Shown in pieces: positions 24,184 through 39,189 of a stretch of 64,000 nt of DNA. The translations under genes and the position numbers were made by a program. The notes below the pieces were generated by a model. That model worked only from the letters and a program-made list of their open reading frames with translations. It had not been told where the DNA came from and did no database searches. This DNA is from Parafrankia irregularis (GTDB lineage: Bacteria > Actinomycetota > Actinomycetes > Frankiales > Frankiaceae). Within the stretch, counting starts at the first letter, position 1, and each line of letters starts with the position of its first letter. The stretch is from positions 310,001 to 374,000 of the forward strand of contig NZ_FAOZ01000002.1 of the NCBI RefSeq assembly GCF_001536285.1, read 5' to 3'.

Positions 24184-27100
24184 TTGGCCGCCTCGCGTTC
24201 CGCCTCCCGCATCTCGTTCGCCAAGATCATCGAGCCTCTCGAGGTCCCGGATCTTCTCGCCCTGCAGACGCAGTCGTTCGATTGGCTGATCGGTAACGAC
24301 GCCTGGGCGGAGCGGGTCCAGGAGAGCATCGACGCCGGTAAGGACGACGTCCCCATCACCTCCGGGCTCGAGGAGGTCTTCGAGGAGATCTCCCCGATCG
24401 AGGACTTCTCCGGCTCGATGTCCCTGTCCTTCCGGGATCACAGGTTCGAGCCTCCCAAGTACTCCGTCGAGGAGTGCAAGGACAAGGACATGACGTTCTC
24501 GGCGCCGTTGTTCGTCACCGCCGAGTTCACCAACAACACCACTGGTGAGATCAAGAGCCAGACGGTGTTCATGGGCGACTTCCCGCTCATGACGCCGAAG
24601 GGCACGTTCGTCATCAACGGCACCGAGCGCGTGGTGGTCAGCCAGCTCGTCCGTTCCCCGGGCGTCTACTTCGAGAAGGCGATCGACAAGGCGTCCGACA
24701 AGGATCTTTTCTCCTGCAAGATCATCCCCTCGCGGGGGGCCTGGCTCGAGTTCGAGATCGACAAGCGGGACACCGTCGGCGTGCGCATCGACCGCAAGCG
24801 CCGCCAGTCGGTCACCGTGCTGCTCAAGGCGCTGGGCTGGGACGAGGCGCGCATCCTGGAGCGGTTCGGCGAGTTTCCGTCGATGCGGGTGACGCTGGAG
24901 AAGGACCACACCTCCAGCCAGGACGACGCGCTGCTCGACATCTACCGCAAGCTGCGCCCGGGCGAACCGCCGACGCGGGAGTCGGCGCAGACCCTGCTGG
25001 AGAACCTCTTCTTCAACCCGAAGCGCTACGACCTGGCCAAGGTCGGCCGCTACAAGGTCAACAAGAAGCTGGAGCTCGAGGTCGCGTACGACGTCGGCGT
25101 CCTCACCGAGGACGACGTCGTCCGCACGATCGAGTACATCGTCAAGCTGCACGCGGGCCAGGAGCCGGACACCTACGAGGTCGACGACATCGACCACTTC
25201 GGTAACCGGCGTCTGCGCACCGTCGGCGAGCTCATCCAGAACCAGGTCCGCCTGGGCCTCGCCCGGATGGAGCGCGTCGTGCGCGAGCGCATGACGACCC
25301 AGGACGTCGAGGCGATCACGCCGCAGACCCTGATCAACATCCGGCCGGTCGTCGCCTCCATCAAGGAGTTCTTCGGCACCAGCCAGCTGTCCCAGTTCAT
25401 GGACCAGACCAACCCGCTGGCCGGCCTGACCCACAAGCGCCGTCTGTCGGCGCTGGGCCCCGGCGGTCTGTCCCGGGAGCGGGCCGGCTTCGAGGTCCGT
25501 GACGTGCACCCCAGCCACTACGGCCGGATGTGCCCGATCGAGACGCCGGAAGGCCCGAACATCGGTCTGATCGGCTCGCTGTCGACGTTCGCGCGGGTCA
25601 ACCCGTTCGGCTTCGTCGAGACCCCGTACCGCAAGGTGGAGAACGGCCGGGTCACCGGCCAGATCGACTACCTGACCGCGGACGAGGAGGACCGGCACGT
25701 CAAGGCGCAGGCGAACACCCCGCTGAACGCGGACGGCTCGTTCGCCGAGGAGCGCGTCCTGGTCCGCCGTAAGGGCGGTGAGGTCGAGTTCATCCCGCCG
25801 GACGAGGTCGACTACATGGACGTCTCGCCGCGCCAGATGGTGTCGGTGGCGACGGCCATGATCCCCTTCCTCGAGCACGACGACGCCAACCGTGCCCTGA
25901 TGGGCTCGAACATGCAGCGCCAGTCGGTTCCGCTGCTGCGTTCGGAGTCCCCGCTGGTCGGGACCGGCATGGAGGCCCGCGCGGCCAAGGACGCCGGTGA
26001 CGTCGTCGTCTGCGCGCAGTCCGGTGTGGTCGAGGACCTGTCGGCCGACTACATCACCGTCATGCACGACGACGGCACCCGGCGCACCTACCGGCTGGCG
26101 AAGTTCCGCCGGTCGAACCAGGGCACCTGCATCAACCAGAAGCCGATCGTCTTCGAGGGGGACCGGGTCGAGGCCGGCCAGGTCATCGCGGACGGTCCGT
26201 GCACCGACAACGGCGAGATGGCGCTGGGCAAGAACCTGCTCGTCGCCTTCATGCCGTGGGAGGGGCACAACTACGAGGACGCGATCATCCTCTCCCAGCG
26301 CCTCGTCCAGGACGACGTCCTCTCCTCGATCCACATCGAGGAGCACGAGGTCGACGCCCGGGACACCAAGCTGGGTCCGGAGGAGATCACCCGGGACATC
26401 CCGAACGTGGCCGAGGAGGTCCTGGCGGACCTCGACGAGCGCGGCATCATCCGGATCGGTGCCGAGGTCTCGCCTGGTGACGTGCTGGTCGGCAAGGTCA
26501 CCCCGAAGGGCGAGACCGAGCTGACCCCGGAGGAGCGCCTGCTGCGCGCGATCTTCGGTGAGAAGGCCCGGGAGGTCCGTGACACCTCGCTGAAGGTGCC
26601 GCACGGCGAGTCCGGCAAGGTCATCGGCGTCCGCGTGTTCTCCCGCGAGGACGGCGACGAGCTGCCTCCGGGTGTGAACGAGCTGGTCCGCGTCTACGTG
26701 GCCCAGAAGCGGAAGATCACCGATGGTGACAAGCTTGCCGGCCGCCACGGCAACAAGGGTGTCATCGCGAAGATCCTGCCTGTCGAGGACATGCCCTTCC
26801 TCTCCGACGGCACCGCGGTCGACGTCGTCCTGAACCCGCACGGCGTGCCGCGGCGTATGAACATCGGCCAGATCCTGGAGACCCACCTCGGGTGGGTGGC
26901 CAAGACCGGGTGGCAGGTCGACTCCGGCTCCGAGGACTGGAAGGAGCGCCTGCGCGGTATCGGCGCCGACGCCGCCCCGCCCGGAACGAACGTGGCGACG
27001 CCGGTCTTCGACGGCGCCCGCGAGGAGGAGATCACCGGCCTGCTCGACGCCACCCTGCCGAACCGGGACGGTACGCAGCTCATCGGCTCCTCGGGCAAGG

Positions 27101-27609
27101 CCGAGCTGTTCGACGGCCGCACGGGGGAGCCCTACCCGTACCCGGTGGCGGTCGGCTACATCTACATCCTCAAGCTCCTGCACCTGGTCGACGACAAGAT
27201 CCACGCCCGGTCGACAGGCCCCTACTCGATGATCACGCAGCAGCCGCTCGGTGGTAAGGCACAGTTCGGTGGCCAGCGGTTCGGCGAGATGGAGGTGTGG
27301 GCGTTGGAGGCGTACGGCGCCGCCTACGCCCTGCAGGAGCTGCTGACGATCAAGTCCGACGACGTCGTGGGCCGCGTCAAGGTCTACGAGGCCATCGTCA
27401 AGGGCGAGAACATCCCGGAACCCGGTATCCCGGAGTCGTTCAAGGTCCTCATCAAGGAGATGCAGTCGCTGTGCCTCAACGTCGAGGTGCTGTCCAGCGA
27501 CGGTGTCTCGATCGAGATGCGGGACACCGACGAGGACGTCTTCCGCGCGGCGGAGGAGCTCGGTATCGATCTGTCGCGGCGTGAGCCGAGCAGCGTCGAG
27601 GAGGTCTGA
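24184..27609 (+). CDS. rpoB: DNA-directed RNA polymerase subunit beta
   Basis: A 1141-residue beta subunit. The rifampicin-resistance region [18 protein letters not shown] followed by [14 protein letters not shown] has the wild-type Asp, His and Ser at the common resistance positions, so the enzyme should be rifampicin-sensitive. Other catalytic-region motifs include [20 protein letters not shown] and [15 protein letters not shown]. The TTG start, preceded by GGAAGGACCACC, matches actinobacterial practice. It is followed by rpoC after 135 bp that contain a hairpin. Confidence 0.98.
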   Translation: MAASRSASRISFAKIIEPLEVPDLLALQTQSFDWLIGNDAWAERVQESIDAGKDDVPITSGLEEVFEEISPIEDFSGSMSLSFRDHRFEPPKYSVEECKDKDMTFSAPLFVTAEFTNNTTGEIKSQTVFMGDFPLMTPKGTFVINGTERVVVSQLVRSPGVYFEKAIDKASDKDLFSCKIIPSRGAWLEFEIDKRDTVGVRIDRKRRQSVTVLLKALGWDEARILERFGEFPSMRVTLEKDHTSSQDDALLDIYRKLRPGEPPTRESAQTLLENLFFNPKRYDLAKVGRYKVNKKLELEVAYDVGVLTEDDVVRTIEYIVKLHAGQEPDTYEVDDIDHFGNRRLRTVGELIQNQVRLGLARMERVVRERMTTQDVEAITPQTLINIRPVVASIKEFFGTSQLSQFMDQTNPLAGLTHKRRLSALGPGGLSRERAGFEVRDVHPSHYGRMCPIETPEGPNIGLIGSLSTFARVNPFGFVETPYRKVENGRVTGQIDYLTADEEDRHVKAQANTPLNADGSFAEERVLVRRKGGEVEFIPPDEVDYMDVSPRQMVSVATAMIPFLEHDDANRALMGSNMQRQSVPLLRSESPLVGTGMEARAAKDAGDVVVCAQSGVVEDLSADYITVMHDDGTRRTYRLAKFRRSNQGTCINQKPIVFEGDRVEAGQVIADGPCTDNGEMALGKNLLVAFMPWEGHNYEDAIILSQRLVQDDVLSSIHIEEHEVDARDTKLGPEEITRDIPNVAEEVLADLDERGIIRIGAEVSPGDVLVGKVTPKGETELTPEERLLRAIFGEKAREVRDTSLKVPHGESGKVIGVRVFSREDGDELPPGVNELVRVYVAQKRKITDGDKLAGRHGNKGVIAKILPVEDMPFLSDGTAVDVVLNPHGVPRRMNIGQILETHLGWVAKTGWQVDSGSEDWKERLRGIGADAAPPGTNVATPVFDGAREEEITGLLDATLPNRDGTQLIGSSGKAELFDGRTGEPYPYPVAVGYIYILKLLHLVDDKIHARSTGPYSMITQQPLGGKAQFGGQRFGEMEVWALEAYGAAYALQELLTIKSDDVVGRVKVYEAIVKGENIPEPGIPESFKVLIKEMQSLCLNVEVLSSDGVSIEMRDTDEDVFRAAEELGIDLSRREPSSVEEV

Positions 27610-27616
27610 CGTGACG

Positions 27617-27646
27617 GGGGGCCTGGTCTAGCCAGGCCAGGCCCCC
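27617..27646 (+). promoter_or_regulatory. Hairpin between rpoB and rpoC
   Basis: GGGGGCCTGG (27617-27626) pairs perfectly with CCAGGCCCCC (27637-27646), 8 bp after the rpoB stop. As rpoC is normally co-transcribed, this is more likely a processing or partial attenuation site than a full terminator. Confidence 0.5.
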
Positions 27647-27744
27647 GACCCCGTCCACTCGTGCCACCCGGCGCGGCACCCACCGGTGCCTGACCGGGGG
27701 CCCCGGCAGCGTCCCGACTGAGAAAGAGAGAGCAGGCGACAGTC

Positions 27745-31635
<3,891 letters not shown>

Positions 31636-31682
31636 TCCGCTCCGGGCGGGCTGACCAGCCCGCCCGGCCGGTGTGACGCGGC

Positions 31683-31725
31683 AAAGGCCCGGCAGGCCCA
31701 GATCAGGTGGGCCTGCCGGGCCTTT
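31683..31725 (+). terminator. Terminator of rpoB-rpoC
   Basis: A perfect 18-bp stem, AAAGGCCCGGCAGGCCCA (31683-31700) with TGGGCCTGCCGGGCCTTT (31708-31725) and a 7-nt loop, 47 bp after rpoC; the strongest hairpin in the window. Confidence 0.9.
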
Positions 31726-31762
31726 CGCGTTCCCGGGCGCGTCAAGGGCGTGCGCTCGGGTG

Positions 31763-31794
31763 GGATCACAGTAGGATCACAGTAGGATTGATCC
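31763..31794 (+). promoter_or_regulatory. Promoter/operator of the toxin-antitoxin pair
   Basis: GGATCACAGTA occurs twice in tandem (31763-31773, 31774-31784), followed by the small palindrome GGATTGATCC ending at the start codon. TAGGAT (31783-31788) fits a -10 box 6 bp before the ATG, implying a leaderless mRNA. The repeats overlap this promoter, as expected of sites bound by a toxin-antitoxin complex that represses itself. Confidence 0.6.
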
Positions 31795-32094
31795 ATGACG
31801 GTGGCGGTGTTGGAAATGAGCAGGCTCCAGCCAGGCGTCTCCGGCTCGTCGGCGAAGCGCAAGGTCTCGATCACGCTGGACGCGGACCTCGTCGCCGAGC
31901 TGGAGGCCACCGGGGAGAACCTCTCGGCACAGGTCAACCTGGCGCTGCGGGACGAGCTGCACCGGCGGCGGCGTCAGCGGGCCCTGGCGGCCCTCGTCGA
32001 CCGCCTCGATGCCGAGGCGCCCGAGCGTGATCCGGCCGCGGATGAGCGGGAGACCGAGGGCTACATGCGGGTGCTCGGGGGTCCGTTGGCGTGA
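31795..32094 (+). CDS. VapB/CcdA-like antitoxin
   Basis: A 99-residue protein. Residues ~21-56 (KRKVSITLDADLVAELEATG then NLSAQVNLALRDEL) have the strand-helix-helix pattern of a ribbon-helix-helix DNA-binding domain of the CcdA/VapB type. The charged C-terminal half (from about residue 57) is presumably the toxin-binding tail. It overlaps the PIN toxin gene by 4 bp, in the usual antitoxin-first order. There is no ribosome site, in line with a leaderless start. Confidence 0.8.
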   Translation: MTVAVLEMSRLQPGVSGSSAKRKVSITLDADLVAELEATGENLSAQVNLALRDELHRRRRQRALAALVDRLDAEAPERDPAADERETEGYMRVLGGPLA

Positions 32095-32528
32095 GGCTCG
32101 TGCTGGACGCGGAGGCGGTCAACGCGCTGCTCCAGCGCGACCACCGCAGCCGTGCTCAGGTCCGGAACTGGCTGCGGGCGGCGGCGCGGCTCGGCCGTGA
32201 CGTCGTCGTGCCCTCCGCTGTCCTCGCCGAGCTCTACCGAGGCGCGGGCCGCAGCGCCGCTGTGGACGCCCTGCTTGCCCGAGATGCCGAAGCGCTGTGC
32301 CTGCGCGACACCGACCGCTCGATGGCCCGGCTCGTCGGCGCGGTGCTGGCCCAGGCGGGGCTCGGTTCCCGGTATCTCGCCGACGCGCACGCGGTGGCCG
32401 CCGCGGTCGAGGCCGGTGGTGGTGTGGTCCTCACCGGCGACGCGTCGGATCTCGGCCGGCTGGCCGATCCCTATCCCACCGTCACGGTGGAGAACCTCGG
32501 CGGCTCAGCCGGGCGGGAGCGGGCCTGA
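32091..32528 (+). CDS. PIN-domain ribonuclease toxin (VapC-like)
   Basis: A 145-residue PIN-domain protein. The acidic residues expected to hold the metal are visible: Asp6 in LVLDAEAVN, Glu46 in VLAELYRG, Asp97 in YLADAHA and Asp116 in LTGDASDL. Characterised VapC toxins cut tRNA or rRNA; the target here is unknown. The start GTG overlaps the antitoxin stop. Its last 24 bp overlap the 3' end of the convergent Mug gene. Confidence 0.85.
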   Translation: MRLVLDAEAVNALLQRDHRSRAQVRNWLRAAARLGRDVVVPSAVLAELYRGAGRSAAVDALLARDAEALCLRDTDRSMARLVGAVLAQAGLGSRYLADAHAVAAAVEAGGGVVLTGDASDLGRLADPYPTVTVENLGGSAGRERA

Positions 32529-33227
32529 CCCGCTCACCGTCTCGCGTAGCTCGCCGTAGACGCGCACCAGGTCAGGGAGCTGATAGTGGGCGTTGAGGCC
32601 GCTGGGGTTCGGCAGCAGCCAGACGCCGGCCGGGCCGAGGCGCTCCGCCTGCCGGCCCACCTTCGCCGACCGCCGGCCGAAGCCGATGCGGTAGGCGGCC
32701 AGGCCCAGGAATGCCACCCACTCCGGCTGGACCCGTTCCACCAGCGCGGTGAGGGTTGCCACGCCCGCCCGCACCTCGTCGTCGTCGATCTCGTCGGCAC
32801 GCGCCGTGGCCCGGTGCACCAGGTTGGTGATGCCGATGCCGCAGGCGCGCAGTTCGTCGGTCTCCGACGGATGCAGCCGCCGGGGGGTGAAGCCGGCCAG
32901 GTGCAGGACCGGCCACAGTCGATTGCTCGGCGTCCCGAAATGGAATCCGGTCGCCCCGGACTCCAGCGACGGGTTGATGCCGCACAGCAGCACCCGGGTC
33001 TCGGGGCCGACGAGGTCGGGGACGGTCCTGCCGTAGGCGGCGAGCACCTCCGCACGGCTGGGCCGGTCCGGTAGCTCCCGCTGGCGGGTTGCCGAGCCTT
33101 CCGTGTTGCCTGTGCCTTCCGTGCCGCCTGCGCCGCCTGTGCGGGCCGTGCCGGGCACGGGAGAGGCGGTCTGTGGCTCGGGGGCGGCGGGGGATGGCGG
33201 AGAGCTGCGCACGAGGCCATCCTTCAC
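32505..33227 (-). CDS. mug: Mug/TDG-type G:T/U mismatch-specific DNA glycosylase
   Basis: A 240-residue uracil-DNA glycosylase superfamily protein. GINPSLESGATGFHF (from residue 83) is the catalytic and pocket motif, with FGTPSNRLWPVLHLAGF after it. NPSGLNAHY near the C-terminus is the DNA-intercalating loop of the Mug family. It should remove U or T from G mismatches, a useful activity in high-GC DNA. The first ~55 residues are a low-complexity extension. The GTG start has GGGAGG at 7 bp. It runs convergent to, and overlaps, the toxin gene. Confidence 0.88.
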   Translation of the reverse strand: MKDGLVRSSPPSPAAPEPQTASPVPGTARTGGAGGTEGTGNTEGSATRQRELPDRPSRAEVLAAYGRTVPDLVGPETRVLLCGINPSLESGATGFHFGTPSNRLWPVLHLAGFTPRRLHPSETDELRACGIGITNLVHRATARADEIDDDEVRAGVATLTALVERVQPEWVAFLGLAAYRIGFGRRSAKVGRQAERLGPAGVWLLPNPSGLNAHYQLPDLVRVYGELRETVSGSGPLPPG

Positions 33228-33270
33228 CTCGGCGCCTCCCAGCCATCCGACGGGCCGGCTGCTGCCAGAC

Positions 33271-33313
33271 AGGAGTTGAGGATTGCGGTGTTCTGACGAC
33301 CAACATCCTCAAC
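33271..33313. repeat. Dispersed palindromic repeat, diverged copy
   Basis: AGGAGTTGAGGATTG is followed by CTGACGACCAACATCC. Arms GTTGAGGAT (33275-33283) and ATCCTCAAC (33305-33313) pair perfectly, and the core GAGGATT...ACGACCAA aligns with the copy at 1549-1610. It lies ~45 bp upstream of the mug start. Confidence 0.55.
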
Positions 33314-33927
33314 GTCTTTTCCAGAAGCAACATCGGTCGCAGCGGCGGAACGTGCTGCGGGGGAGGCTGCCGGTGGCTCGGCGTGGGGCGGAAACGGCTC
33401 GCGGGGGCGGAGACGGGGAGAGCTCCGCACGGTGTCATCCTCCTCTACAGGGCTCATCCCCATCTGGACTTTCAGTCCTGCCCGAGCTGGCCCGGTCTCA
33501 GGCGTCCGCGCCGGAGGGCTCTGACGGCGAGGCCGAGGCCGCTCCGGCGCGTCACGGCGAACTGGAACGGATGGACTGGACTGCAACGGAGTGGAACGAG
33601 TCACGGCTGACCGGGCGGCTCGGGCGACCAGCGGCGTCTCGGACGAGCAGGGGTGGGTCGGGCGAGCCGGACCGCCCCGGCGAGTCGTGACGGGTGACGG
33701 GGGTCGAGGCCCGTCGACAGCGGCAAGGACGAGCGTCGGCGACGGCAGGGATGAGCCGTGGCGGTCGCAAACATTCCAACAACACTCGCGGGCAACACGG
33801 CAGAAAAACACCGGTAGCGCACCGATGATCGGACCTGTCGGTGTGGGCCTTACGGTGGACGGAGAAGCCGCAGGCCAGGGCGTCGGTTGCCCGAACCCGG
33901 GTGTCGTGGTCGTCGGCTGATACCCCG

Positions 33928-33958
33928 TTCGACACTTGACGTGGGCGTGGAGTAATGT
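33928..33958 (+). promoter_or_regulatory. Promoter candidate of the rpsL operon
   Basis: TAATGT (33953-33958) is a good -10. The better -35 match TTGACG (33936-33941) is only 11 bp away. A weaker TTCGAC (33928-33933) sits at 19 bp. Confidence 0.45.
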
Positions 33959-34141
33959 TGGTGCCTGTGGCTGGAGCCCACGTGGCTCTGGCGTGTGTCC
34001 TGCGCCCTGTCGTGGCGCCGTGGCGCCGAGAACCAGCCGCTAGGTTCCTGCTGGACTGAGGTCCGCGTGAACCGGGCGGCCAGGTGATCAGGCAGCCGTC
34101 GGTGACTGTCAGGTTCGGGCCGACTGGCAGTCGGGTGGGCG

Positions 34142-34189
34142 CGCTCCTTCTGGGACAGTTCGGATTATCCGAATCGTTCGGAAGGCGCG
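34142..34189 (+). promoter_or_regulatory. Nested hairpin in the rpsL leader
   Basis: TTCGGAT (34159-34165) and ATCCGAA (34167-34173) are perfectly complementary around a single T. They are enclosed by a second stem, CCTTC (34146-34150) with GAAGG (34181-34185), extended by CGC/GCG. The structure lies ~155 nt before the rpsL start. Confidence 0.5.
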
Positions 34190-34345
34190 ACACGCCCGAC
34201 CGCGTGGGTCGGCAGAGGGGCACACCGGCGCTCACACTCCGTGCCAGACGGCCAGGAGCGGCACCGTTACACAGCAGGCAGACAGGCCGGCCATCCGGGA
34301 TGGCTGCCGACGAGTACGACGAGGCACGAAGGAACGGGAGCGGCG

Positions 34346-34720
34346 TTGCCCACGATCCAGCAGTTGGTCCGCAAGGGCCGGCAGGACAAGGTCGAGAAGA
34401 CCAAGACCCCGGCACTCAAGGGGAGCCCGCAGCGTCGTGGCGTGTGCACCCGCGTCTACACGACCACGCCCAAGAAGCCGAACTCGGCGCTGCGCAAGGT
34501 CGCTCGAGTCCGGCTGAACAGCGGGATCGAGGTCACCGCCTACATCCCCGGGGTTGGTCACAACCTGCAGGAGCACTCGATCGTCCTGGTGCGCGGTGGC
34601 CGAGTGAAGGACCTTCCGGGCGTTCGCTACAAGATTGTCCGTGGCGCTCTCGACACGCAGGGCGTCCGTAACCGGAAGCAGGCTCGCAGCCGCTACGGCG
34701 CGAAGAAGGAGAAGGGCTGA
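34346..34720 (+). CDS. rpsL: 30S ribosomal protein S12
   Basis: A 124-residue S12 of the decoding centre. [11 protein letters not shown] and [12 protein letters not shown] carry the wild-type lysines whose change gives streptomycin resistance. The start is TTG 34346 with GGGAG upstream, giving the exact conserved N-terminus [10 protein letters not shown]; the longer upstream frame is not conserved. First gene of rpsL-rpsG-fusA-tuf. Confidence 0.96.
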   Translation: MPTIQQLVRKGRQDKVEKTKTPALKGSPQRRGVCTRVYTTTPKKPNSALRKVARVRLNSGIEVTAYIPGVGHNLQEHSIVLVRGGRVKDLPGVRYKIVRGALDTQGVRNRKQARSRYGAKKEKG

Positions 34721-35190
34721 TGCCGCGCAAGGGGCCCGCGCCCAAGCACGCCGTCGTTGTCGACCCGGTCTACGGCTCGCCGCTGGTGACCGCTCTGGTC
34801 AACAAGGTGCTGCTGAGCGGCAAGAAGTCGGTGGCGGAGCGCATCGTCTACGGCGCGCTCGAGGGCGCCAAGAACAAGACCGGCAACGACCCGGTCGTCA
34901 CGCTCAAGCGCGCGTTGGACAACGTCAAGCCCACCCTTGAGGTGCGCAGCCGCCGGGTCGGTGGCGCCACCTACCAGGTGCCGGTCGAGGTTCGCGCGGG
35001 CCGCAGCACCACGCTGGCTCTGCGCTGGATCGTCGGGTACGCCCGTGGCCGTCGTGAGAAGACGATGACCGAGCGTCTGATGAACGAACTGATCGACGCG
35101 AGCAACGGCCTCGGCGCAAGCGTGAAGCGCCGGGAGGACACCCACAAGATGGCGGAGTCCAACAAGGCCTTCGCCCACTACCGCTGGTAA
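34720..35190 (+). CDS. rpsG: 30S ribosomal protein S7
   Basis: A 156-residue S7, a primary binder of the 3' domain of 16S rRNA that nucleates assembly of the small-subunit head. PRKGPAPKH at the N-terminus and [19 protein letters not shown] are conserved. The ATG overlaps the rpsL stop by 1 bp, implying coupled translation. fusA begins 6 bp after the stop. Confidence 0.97.
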   Translation: MPRKGPAPKHAVVVDPVYGSPLVTALVNKVLLSGKKSVAERIVYGALEGAKNKTGNDPVVTLKRALDNVKPTLEVRSRRVGGATYQVPVEVRAGRSTTLALRWIVGYARGRREKTMTERLMNELIDASNGLGASVKRREDTHKMAESNKAFAHYRW

Positions 35191-35196
35191 GCCATC

Positions 35197-37293
35197 ATGT
35201 CTGCTGACGTACGTGCCGCGCTGGCCGCGACCCGCAACATCGGGATCATGGCCCACATCGACGCGGGCAAGACCACGACCACCGAGCGGATCCTCTACTA
35301 CACCGGTGTGAACTACAAGATCGGTGAAGTCCACGAGGGTGGCGCCACGATGGACTGGATGGAGCAGGAGCAGGAGCGGGGGATCACCATCACCTCCGCC
35401 GCCACCACCTGCTCGTGGCGCGATCACACCATCAACATCATTGACACTCCGGGCCACGTCGACTTCACCGTCGAGGTGGAGCGGTCGCTGCGGGTCCTCG
35501 ACGGGGCGGTCGCCGTGTTCGACGCCGTTGCCGGCGTCGAGCCGCAGAGCGAGACGGTGTGGAAGCAGGCCGACCGCTACGACGTCCCGCGGATCGCGTT
35601 CGTCAACAAGATGGACCGGGTCGGCGCCGAGTTCCACCGCTGCGTCGACATGATGATCGACCGGCTGGACGCGACGCCCGCCGTCATCCAGCTGCCCTGG
35701 GGTGTCGAGGCCGACTTCCGCGGCGTGATCGACCTGATCCGCATGAAGGGCCTGCTCTGGCACACCGAGGACAAGGGTGCCTCGTACGAGACGGTCGACA
35801 TCCCCGAAGACCACGCCGAAGCCGCGCAGGAATGGCGGGAGAAGCTGGTCGAGACCGTCTCCGAGAACGACGACGAGCTCATGGAGCTCTACCTCGAGGG
35901 TGTCGAGCCCACCGAGGAGCAGCTCATGGCGGCGCTGCGGCGGGCGACCGTCAGCAGCAAGATCAACCCCGTGCTCTGCGGTTCCGCGTTCAAGAACAAG
36001 GGCGTCCAGCCCATGCTCGACGCGGTCATCGACTTCCTGCCCTCGCCGACCGACATCGGCTCGGTCACCGGCCACTCGGTCAGTAACGAGGACACCGAGG
36101 TCGTCCGCAAGGCCGACGAGGACGAGCCGTTCTCCGCTCTCGCCTTCAAGATCATGTCGGACCCGTACGTCGGCAAGCTGACCTACATCCGGGTGTACTC
36201 CGGCAAGATCAGTGGTGGTTCCGCGGTCCTGAACTCGACCAAGGACCGCAAGGAGCGGATCGGCCGCATCCTCCAGATGCACGCCAACCACCGGGAGGAC
36301 CGCGAGGGCGCGGGCGCCGGCCAGATCGTCGCCGTGGTGGGCCTGAAGAACACCACCACCGGTGACACGCTGTGCGACCCGAACTCGCCGGTCATCCTCG
36401 AGTCGATGATCTTCCCTGCCCCGGTCATCGACGTCGCCATCGAGCCGAAGACCAAGGCCGACCAGCAGAAGCTGGGCACCGCGATCCAGCGTCTCGCCGA
36501 AGAGGACCCGACCTTCCAGGTCCGCACCGACGAGGAGACCGGCCAGACGGTCATCGCCGGGATGGGCGAGCTGCACCTCGACGTCCTGGTCGACCGGATG
36601 CGCCGCGAGTTCGGTGTCGAGGCCAACGTCGGCAAGCCGCAGGTGGCCTACCGGGAGACCATCCGCCGCAAGGTGGAGAAGGTCGACTACACCCACAAGA
36701 AGCAGACGGGTGGCTCCGGTCAGTACGCCCGCGTGATCATCGACCTCGAGCCTTCCGGCGGCGACGGCGGCGGTTACGAGTTCTCGAACAAGGTCACCGG
36801 CGGTCGCATCCCCAAGGAGTTCATCCCCTCGGTGGACGCCGGCTGCCAGGAGGCCATGGAGTTCGGCGTCCTGGCCGGCTACCCGCTGGTGGACGTCAAG
36901 GTCACCCTGCGGGACGGTCAGTTCCACGAGGTGGACTCCTCGGAGCTCGCCTTCAAGATCGCCGGCTCGATGGCCTTCAAGGACGCGGCGCGCAAGGCTG
37001 ACCCGGTCATCCTCGAGCCGCTGATGTCGGTCGAGGTCACGACACCCGAGGACCACATGGGTGACGTGATCGGCGACCTGAACTCACGCCGTGGGCAGAT
37101 CCAGGCGATGGACGAGCGGGGCGGTTCCCGCATCGTCAAGGCCCTGGTCCCGCTCTCGGAGATGTTCGGGTACGTCGGCGACCTGCGTTCGAAGACCTCC
37201 GGTCGGGCGAGTTACTCGATGCAGTTCGACTCCTATGCCGAGGTTCCCGCGAACGTCGCCAAGGAGATCATCGCGAAGGCAAGGGGCGAGTAA
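35197..37293 (+). CDS. fusA: Elongation factor G
   Basis: A 698-residue translocase GTPase. G1 is [20 protein letters not shown]3 DTPGHVDFT and G4 NKMD, followed by domains II-V with the usual [20 protein letters not shown] in domain IV. Length is standard. It catalyses translocation and, with RRF, ribosome recycling. It sits 6 bp after rpsG. Confidence 0.98.
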   Translation: MSADVRAALAATRNIGIMAHIDAGKTTTTERILYYTGVNYKIGEVHEGGATMDWMEQEQERGITITSAATTCSWRDHTINIIDTPGHVDFTVEVERSLRVLDGAVAVFDAVAGVEPQSETVWKQADRYDVPRIAFVNKMDRVGAEFHRCVDMMIDRLDATPAVIQLPWGVEADFRGVIDLIRMKGLLWHTEDKGASYETVDIPEDHAEAAQEWREKLVETVSENDDELMELYLEGVEPTEEQLMAALRRATVSSKINPVLCGSAFKNKGVQPMLDAVIDFLPSPTDIGSVTGHSVSNEDTEVVRKADEDEPFSALAFKIMSDPYVGKLTYIRVYSGKISGGSAVLNSTKDRKERIGRILQMHANHREDREGAGAGQIVAVVGLKNTTTGDTLCDPNSPVILESMIFPAPVIDVAIEPKTKADQQKLGTAIQRLAEEDPTFQVRTDEETGQTVIAGMGELHLDVLVDRMRREFGVEANVGKPQVAYRETIRRKVEKVDYTHKKQTGGSGQYARVIIDLEPSGGDGGGYEFSNKVTGGRIPKEFIPSVDAGCQEAMEFGVLAGYPLVDVKVTLRDGQFHEVDSSELAFKIAGSMAFKDAARKADPVILEPLMSVEVTTPEDHMGDVIGDLNSRRGQIQAMDERGGSRIVKALVPLSEMFGYVGDLRSKTSGRASYSMQFDSYAEVPANVAKEIIAKARGE

Positions 37294-37371
37294 CAACGCT
37301 CCGGGGGCCGGGCTGCCGGCACCACTGACGACTACACCAGCACGACACCACCCGTCCTTGGAGGGACACCA

Positions 37372-38565
<1,194 letters not shown>

Positions 38566-38570
38566 TAGCG

Positions 38571-38607
38571 GCGGGCGGCGGGTGCCCCACGGGGCCCCGC
38601 CGCCCGC
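38571..38607 (+). terminator. Terminator of the str operon
   Basis: GCGGGCGGCGGG (38571-38582) pairs with CCCGCCGCCCGC (38596-38607). An inner stem GCCCC/GGGGC makes almost the whole segment double-stranded; TCTTGCT follows. It starts 6 bp after tuf. Confidence 0.8.
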
Positions 38608-38862
38608 TCTTGCTGCCCGGCGGCACGCCGGGGCGACTCCGATCGCCTCGGTCCAGTGCGAGACCGGGCTCGGAAGTTGCCTGCGGGCCGCGCTGCGGAA
38701 CCGATAGGCGTCAGACAAGGCGGTACACCCGGCACGAATCCGGCCCGGCCGGGCAGGCCGTCGATCCCGACGGCAGCCCGCGCCGCGCAGCGCCGGACAG
38801 GTCGACGGGGACCCGGTAGTGATACCGGCCGGACGAGACAGACAGGACAGGCGAAGCCCACC

Positions 38863-39171
38863 ATGGCGGCACAGAAGATCCGCATCCGGCTCAAGGCCTA
38901 TGACCACGAGGTCATCGACAGCTCGGCGCGGAAGATCGTCGAGACCGTGACGCGTACCGGTGCGCAGGTCGCGGGTCCGGTGCCGCTGCCGACGGAGAAG
39001 AACGTCTACTGCGTCATCCGGTCGCCGCACAAGTACAAGGACAGCCGCGAGCACTTCGAGATGCGGACGCACAAGCGGCTGATCGACATCCTTGACCCGA
39101 CGCCGAAGACGGTCGACTCGCTGATGCGCCTCGACCTGCCCGCCGGCGTGGACATCGAGATCAAGCTGTAA
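38863..39171 (+). CDS. rpsJ: 30S ribosomal protein S10
   Basis: A 102-residue S10, which also serves as NusE in antitermination. [17 protein letters not shown] and the [21 protein letters not shown] loop are conserved. ATG 38863 gives the family N-terminus; the upstream open frame is leader. The 297-bp gap after tuf carries the tuf terminator and presumably the S10 operon promoter, not clearly recognisable. Confidence 0.97.
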   Translation: MAAQKIRIRLKAYDHEVIDSSARKIVETVTRTGAQVAGPVPLPTEKNVYCVIRSPHKYKDSREHFEMRTHKRLIDILDPTPKTVDSLMRLDLPAGVDIEIKL

Positions 39172-39189
39172 GAGGGGCCGGCGCCAGTC

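Larger units (their letters stand above)
33314..34345 (+). other. Non-coding region and leader upstream of rpsL
   Basis: No gene is recognisable in this 1 kb stretch. Short open frames on both strands have no family signature. It holds a promoter candidate at 33928-33958 and a nested hairpin at 34142-34189, so the rpsL transcript probably has a leader of nearly 400 nt. Confidence 0.55.

Noticed and set aside
24109-27204. A 1031-codon open frame antisense to rpoB
   Set aside because: It lies wholly against a conserved gene, is rich in Asp, Arg, Val and Leu as expected from reverse-complemented GC-rich codons, and resembles no protein.
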